A stretch of 7,952 nucleotides of DNA, from the NCBI GenBank assembly GCA_028065725.1, contig JAPTVL010000210.1, positions 1 through 7,952 of the forward strand, read 5' to 3'. A program made the position numbers and the translations under genes. The notes under the pieces are model-generated. The model did not search any database and was not told the origin of the DNA. It saw only the letters and a program-made list of their open reading frames with translations. The DNA is from Betaproteobacteria bacterium (GTDB taxonomy: Bacteria; Pseudomonadota; Gammaproteobacteria; Burkholderiales; Rhodocyclaceae). This document shows, in pieces, positions 4,704 through 7,952 of this stretch (position 1 is the stretch's first letter; each line of letters opens with the position of its first letter).

Positions 4704-7700
4704 GCCAGTTCGCCTTTCTCGAACGCGAGTGGCCCTCGGTGCATGAGGCCGCCGGCAAGGCCGCGGCCGCGGTGCATGCCGATCCGCGCACGGCCTGCTT
4801 CTACGCGCGCAGAGCACTCGAACTGGCCGTTGCCTGGGCCTACAAGCACGACGCCGCGCTCAAGCTCCCCTATCAGGACAACCTGTCGGCGCTGATCCAC
4901 GAGCCCAGCTTCAAGATCACCGCCGGCGAGGCCGTGTTCAACAAGGCGAAGGTCATCACCACGCTGGGCAACCGCGCGGTTCACAGCCATCGCGCGATCC
5001 CGTCCGACGATGCCCTCGTTGCGGTCCGGGAACTGTTCCATGTGGCGTACTGGCTGGCTCGCACCTACGGCCGCGCGGCGCGGCCGGCGCCCGGGCTTGC
5101 CTTCGATGCGGCCGCGTTGCCGAGATCCATGCGCGCATCGAGCCAGACGGCCGACCCGCTGCAGCGGCTCGAAGCGGGATTGCGCGAACGCGATGAAAAG
5201 CTCGCGGCATTGCTGGCCGACAAGACCGCGCTCGACGAGGAACTGCAGCGCCTGCGCGCCGATGTGGCCGCGGCCAAGCAGGCGGCAGCGGCGCAGCCGG
5301 ACACGCACGACTACTCCGAAGCCGAGACCCGCGACTACTTCATCGATCTGCTGCTGAAAGAAGCTGGCTGGCCGCTCGATCAGCCGCAGGACCGCGAATT
5401 CGAAGTTACCGGCATGCCCAACAACGCGGGCAAGGGCTACGTCGACTATGTGCTGTGGGGCGACGACGGCAAGCCGCTGGGCCTGGTCGAGGCCAAGCGC
5501 ACGCGCCGCGACGCGCGCGTCGGCCAGCAGCAGGCCAAGCTCTACGCCGATTGCCTGGAGCGCCAGTTCGGCCAGCGCCCGCTGATCTTCTACTCCAACG
5601 GTTACGAGCACTGGCTGTGGGACGACAGCCGCTATCCGCCGCGTGCAGTGCAGGGCTTCTACAAGAAAGCCGAGCTCGAGCTCGCCATCCAGCGACGCGC
5701 TGCGCGCAAGTCGCTGGCAACGGGGGAGATCAATCCGGCCATCGTCGAGCGTTACTACCAGACGCGCGCCATCCGGCGCATCGCCGAAGCCTTCGAGCGC
5801 GACCACGACCGCAAGGCGCTGGTGGTGATGGCGACGGGCGCCGGCAAGACGCGGACGGTGATCGCGCTGGCCGACCTGCTCATGCGCTGCAACTGGGCCA
5901 AGCGCATCCTGTTTCTCGCCGACCGGGTGGCATTGGTGAATCAGGCCGTGAACGCCTTCAAACACCACTTGCCGGATGCGTCGCCAGTCAACCTGGTGAC
6001 CGAGAAGGACGCCGAGGGGCGCGTCTTCGTCTCCACCTATCCGACGATGATGGGATTGATCGACGAGACGCGCGACGGCCAGCGTCGCTTCGGCGTCGGG
6101 CATTTCGACCTGGTCGTCATCGACGAGGCGCACCGCTCGGTGTTCCAGAAGTACCGCGCCATCTTCGACTACTTCGACTCGCTGCTGGTAGGGCTCACGG
6201 CCACGCCCAAGGACGAAGTGGACCGCAACACCTACAGTCTGTTCGATCTCGAGGACGGCGTGCCGACCGACGCCTACTCGCTCGAAGAGGCGGTACGCGA
6301 CGGTTTCCTCGTGCCGCCCAGGGCCGTGTCGGTGCCGCTCAAGTTCCAGCGCGAGGGCATCCGCTACGACGATCTCCCGGAAGAGGACAAGGATCAGTGG
6401 GACGCGCTGGAGTGGGACGACGACGGCAACGTGCCGAATCGTGTCGAGGCCGAGGCGGTTAACAAGTGGCTGTTCAACAAGGACACCGTAGACAAGGTGC
6501 TGGAGCACCTGATGACGCGCGGCATGACAGTGGCCGGCGGCGACCGGCTCGGCAAGACCATCGTGTTCGCCAAGAACCAGGCGCACGCCGAATTCATCGC
6601 CGAGCGCTTCAACGCCAACTATCCGCATTACAAAGGCGAGTTCGCGCGCGTCATCACCTTCAAGACCGAGTATGCGCAGAACCTGATCGACAGCTTTTCG
6701 GCCAAGGACAGGGCACCGCACATCGCCATCTCGGTGGACATGCTGGACACGGGCATCGACATTCCGGAGGTCGTGAACCTGGTCTTCTTCAAGCTGGTGC
6801 GCTCGAAGACCAAGTTCTGGCAGATGCTCGGCCGCGGCACGCGCCTCTGCCCGGATCTGTTCGGACCCGAACGAGACAAGACGTTCTTCTGTGTCTTCGA
6901 CTATTGCCAGAACCTGGAGTACTTCAGCCAGAACATCCCGGCCATCGAGGGCTCGCTGGGTGCGCCGCTCGGCAAGCGGCTGTTCAATGCCCGGCTGGAG
7001 TTGATCGGCGAACTGGACAAGGCGCTGGCGGAAGGCCAGCGCGATGCCGCTCGCGAGCAGCGGGCGCCGCCGCACGGGCCTCCCGATTCCGATGACGAGG
7101 TACGCGCACAAATCGCCGCGTTGCTGCATCGCGAGGTGGCCGCCATGAACCTCGCCAACTTCGTCGTGCGTCCGCGGCGGCGCATCGTCGAAAAGTACGC
7201 CCATCCCGAGTCCTGGACGATCTTGTCTCCGGAGGCGCTATCGGAGCTGTCGCACGAGGTGGCGGGCCTGCCGACGGAGCTCGACCCGGAAGGCGAGGAG
7301 GCCAAGCGTTTCGACTTGCTGGTGCTGAACCTGCAGCTCGCGATGCTGCGCTCGGAACCGGGTTTCGCCCGGTTGCGGGATCAGGTCAAAGAGCTCGCCG
7401 GACTGCTGGAGGAGAAATCCGCGATACCGATGGTGCGCGACCAGATGGCGCTCATCCAGGACGTCCAGACCGACGCGTGGTGGCAAGACGTGACTGTCCC
7501 CATGCTCGAGGGCATGCGCAGGCGGTTGCGTGACCTGATCAAGCTGATCGAGAAGCAGAAACGCAAGCCGATCTACACCGACTTCGAGGACGAGATGGGC
7601 GGGGAGCTGGCAGTCGAGCTGCCCGGCTTCGGCCAGGGTACGGACTACACGAAGTTCCGCGCCAAGGCCCGGGCGTTCCTGCGCGCGCATCAGGACCACG

Positions 7701-7952
7701 TGGCGATTCGCAAGTTGCGGATGAACAAGGCATTGACCGCCGCCGATCTCGCGGAGCTGCAGCGCATGCTCGCGGACAGCGGCGTCGGCGCTGCGGACGA
7801 CATCCGCCGCGCCGCCGAGGAAGCGCACGGGCTCGGGCTCTTCGTGCGCTCACTGGTCGGGCTTGACCGGCAGGCGGCGAAGGAAGCCTTGGCCGGGTTT
7901 CTCAATGGCAAGATGCTGAGTGCCAACCAGATCGAGTTCGTGAACCTGATCG
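4700..7952 (+). CDS. hsdR: Type I restriction enzyme subunit HsdR (EcoAI/EcoEI-like), 3' end beyond the window
   Basis: ATP-dependent translocase and endonuclease subunit. The frame is open for 1084 codons to the window edge; the family suggests some tens of residues are missing. Start GTG 4700 gives SQFAFLEREWPSVHEAA, the usual family N-terminus, and overlaps the fic stop. Domains: DUF4145 (about 32-128, with ACFYARRALELAVAW), charged coiled coil (about 154-199), PD-(D/E)xK nuclease (D249 in GYVDYVLW; E264-A-K266 in LGLVEAKR; then QQQAKLYAD), SF2 helicase with Walker A TGAGKT (379-384), DEAH (475-478), TATP (500-503), VDMLDTGIDIPEV and motif VI QMLGRGTR (708-715), then an EcoEI_R_C-type C-terminal domain from about residue 895 containing the WWQDV and RKPIYTDFED patches. 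All catalytic motifs are intact. No strong ribosome binding site is visible, so translation probably depends on coupling to fic. Confidence 0.95.
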   Translation, partial: MSQFAFLEREWPSVHEAAGKAAAAVHADPRTACFYARRALELAVAWAYKHDAALKLPYQDNLSALIHEPSFKITAGEAVFNKAKVITTLGNRAVHSHRAIPSDDALVAVRELFHVAYWLARTYGRAARPAPGLAFDAAALPRSMRASSQTADPLQRLEAGLRERDEKLAALLADKTALDEELQRLRADVAAAKQAAAAQPDTHDYSEAETRDYFIDLLLKEAGWPLDQPQDREFEVTGMPNNAGKGYVDYVLWGDDGKPLGLVEAKRTRRDARVGQQQAKLYADCLERQFGQRPLIFYSNGYEHWLWDDSRYPPRAVQGFYKKAELELAIQRRAARKSLATGEINPAIVERYYQTRAIRRIAEAFERDHDRKALVVMATGAGKTRTVIALADLLMRCNWAKRILFLADRVALVNQAVNAFKHHLPDASPVNLVTEKDAEGRVFVSTYPTMMGLIDETRDGQRRFGVGHFDLVVIDEAHRSVFQKYRAIFDYFDSLLVGLTATPKDEVDRNTYSLFDLEDGVPTDAYSLEEAVRDGFLVPPRAVSVPLKFQREGIRYDDLPEEDKDQWDALEWDDDGNVPNRVEAEAVNKWLFNKDTVDKVLEHLMTRGMTVAGGDRLGKTIVFAKNQAHAEFIAERFNANYPHYKGEFARVITFKTEYAQNLIDSFSAKDRAPHIAISVDMLDTGIDIPEVVNLVFFKLVRSKTKFWQMLGRGTRLCPDLFGPERDKTFFCVFDYCQNLEYFSQNIPAIEGSLGAPLGKRLFNARLELIGELDKALAEGQRDAAREQRAPPHGPPDSDDEVRAQIAALLHREVAAMNLANFVVRPRRRIVEKYAHPESWTILSPEALSELSHEVAGLPTELDPEGEEAKRFDLLVLNLQLAMLRSEPGFARLRDQVKELAGLLEEKSAIPMVRDQMALIQDVQTDAWWQDVTVPMLEGMRRRLRDLIKLIEKQKRKPIYTDFEDEMGGELAVELPGFGQGTDYTKFRAKARAFLRAHQDHVAIRKLRMNKALTAADLAELQRMLADSGVGAADDIRRAAEEAHGLGLFVRSLVGLDRQAAKEALAGFLNGKMLSANQIEFVNLI

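Noticed and set aside
3351..4817. Minus-strand open frame of 488 codons opposite fic
   Set aside because: Arg/Gln/His-rich with no motifs, fully antisense to the motif-complete Fic gene. A shadow frame.
5455..6462. Plus-strand open frame of 335 codons overlapping hsdR in another frame
   Set aside because: Low-complexity Arg/Gly/Ala product. The hsdR frame carries the nuclease and helicase motifs across the same bases.
4661..7204. Minus-strand open frame of 847 codons opposite hsdR
   Set aside because: Its composition is repetitive (Val/Leu/Arg/His/Gln-rich) with no recognisable domain, and it mirrors the codon positions of the clearly real hsdR. It is a GC-driven shadow.

Overview
The window carries most of a type I restriction-modification (R-M) locus, all on the + strand, from a high-GC proteobacterium. 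The dispersed palindromes (a CCCTCTCCC...GGGAGAGGG hairpin, a TGTCATTCCCGCG...AATCCAGTG element, and GTAG-headed REP sequences with a RAYT transposase) are the kind that is common in Xanthomonadaceae and relatives. That order is a likely source, but it is an inference from repeat style and codon use, not a proven assignment.

Layout. Positions 2-1009 hold the C-terminal two thirds of HsdM, the modification methyltransferase; its reading frame runs through two inserted palindromic repeat segments (about 541-690 and 743-788). HsdS, the specificity subunit (1006-2196), overlaps hsdM by ATGA. One base after hsdS, a small gene (2198-2350) starts that looks like the N-terminus of an abortive-infection/TIGR02391-type protein, but it runs into a REP repeat and stops. 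From 2330 to 3021 lies a complete REP/RAYT unit: a tyrosine (HUH) transposase gene bracketed by 37-bp inverted repeats, with three REP hairpins. Positions 3015-3536 form a scar region: the tail of a winged-helix protein, a 118-bp AT-rich element with perfect 10-bp inverted ends, and a short piece of a DUF4143-type ATPase. A candidate promoter with an inverted repeat then precedes a Fic-family protein (3537-4703). Its stop codon overlaps the GTG start of HsdR, the EcoAI/EcoEI-like restriction and translocation subunit, which runs off the right edge (4700-7952).

Working together. HsdM2-HsdS would methylate the target site and HsdR would add ATP-driven translocation and cleavage. The Fic protein, an AMP-transferase family member with an inhibitory motif and a C-terminal helix-turn-helix, is translationally coupled to HsdR. 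The block between hsdS and fic has been remodelled by mobile sequences, so hsdMS and fic-hsdR are probably now separate transcription units. That would place restriction under its own promoter, possibly controlled by the Fic protein, which is the most testable new idea here. I see no CRISPR array, tRNA or rRNA.
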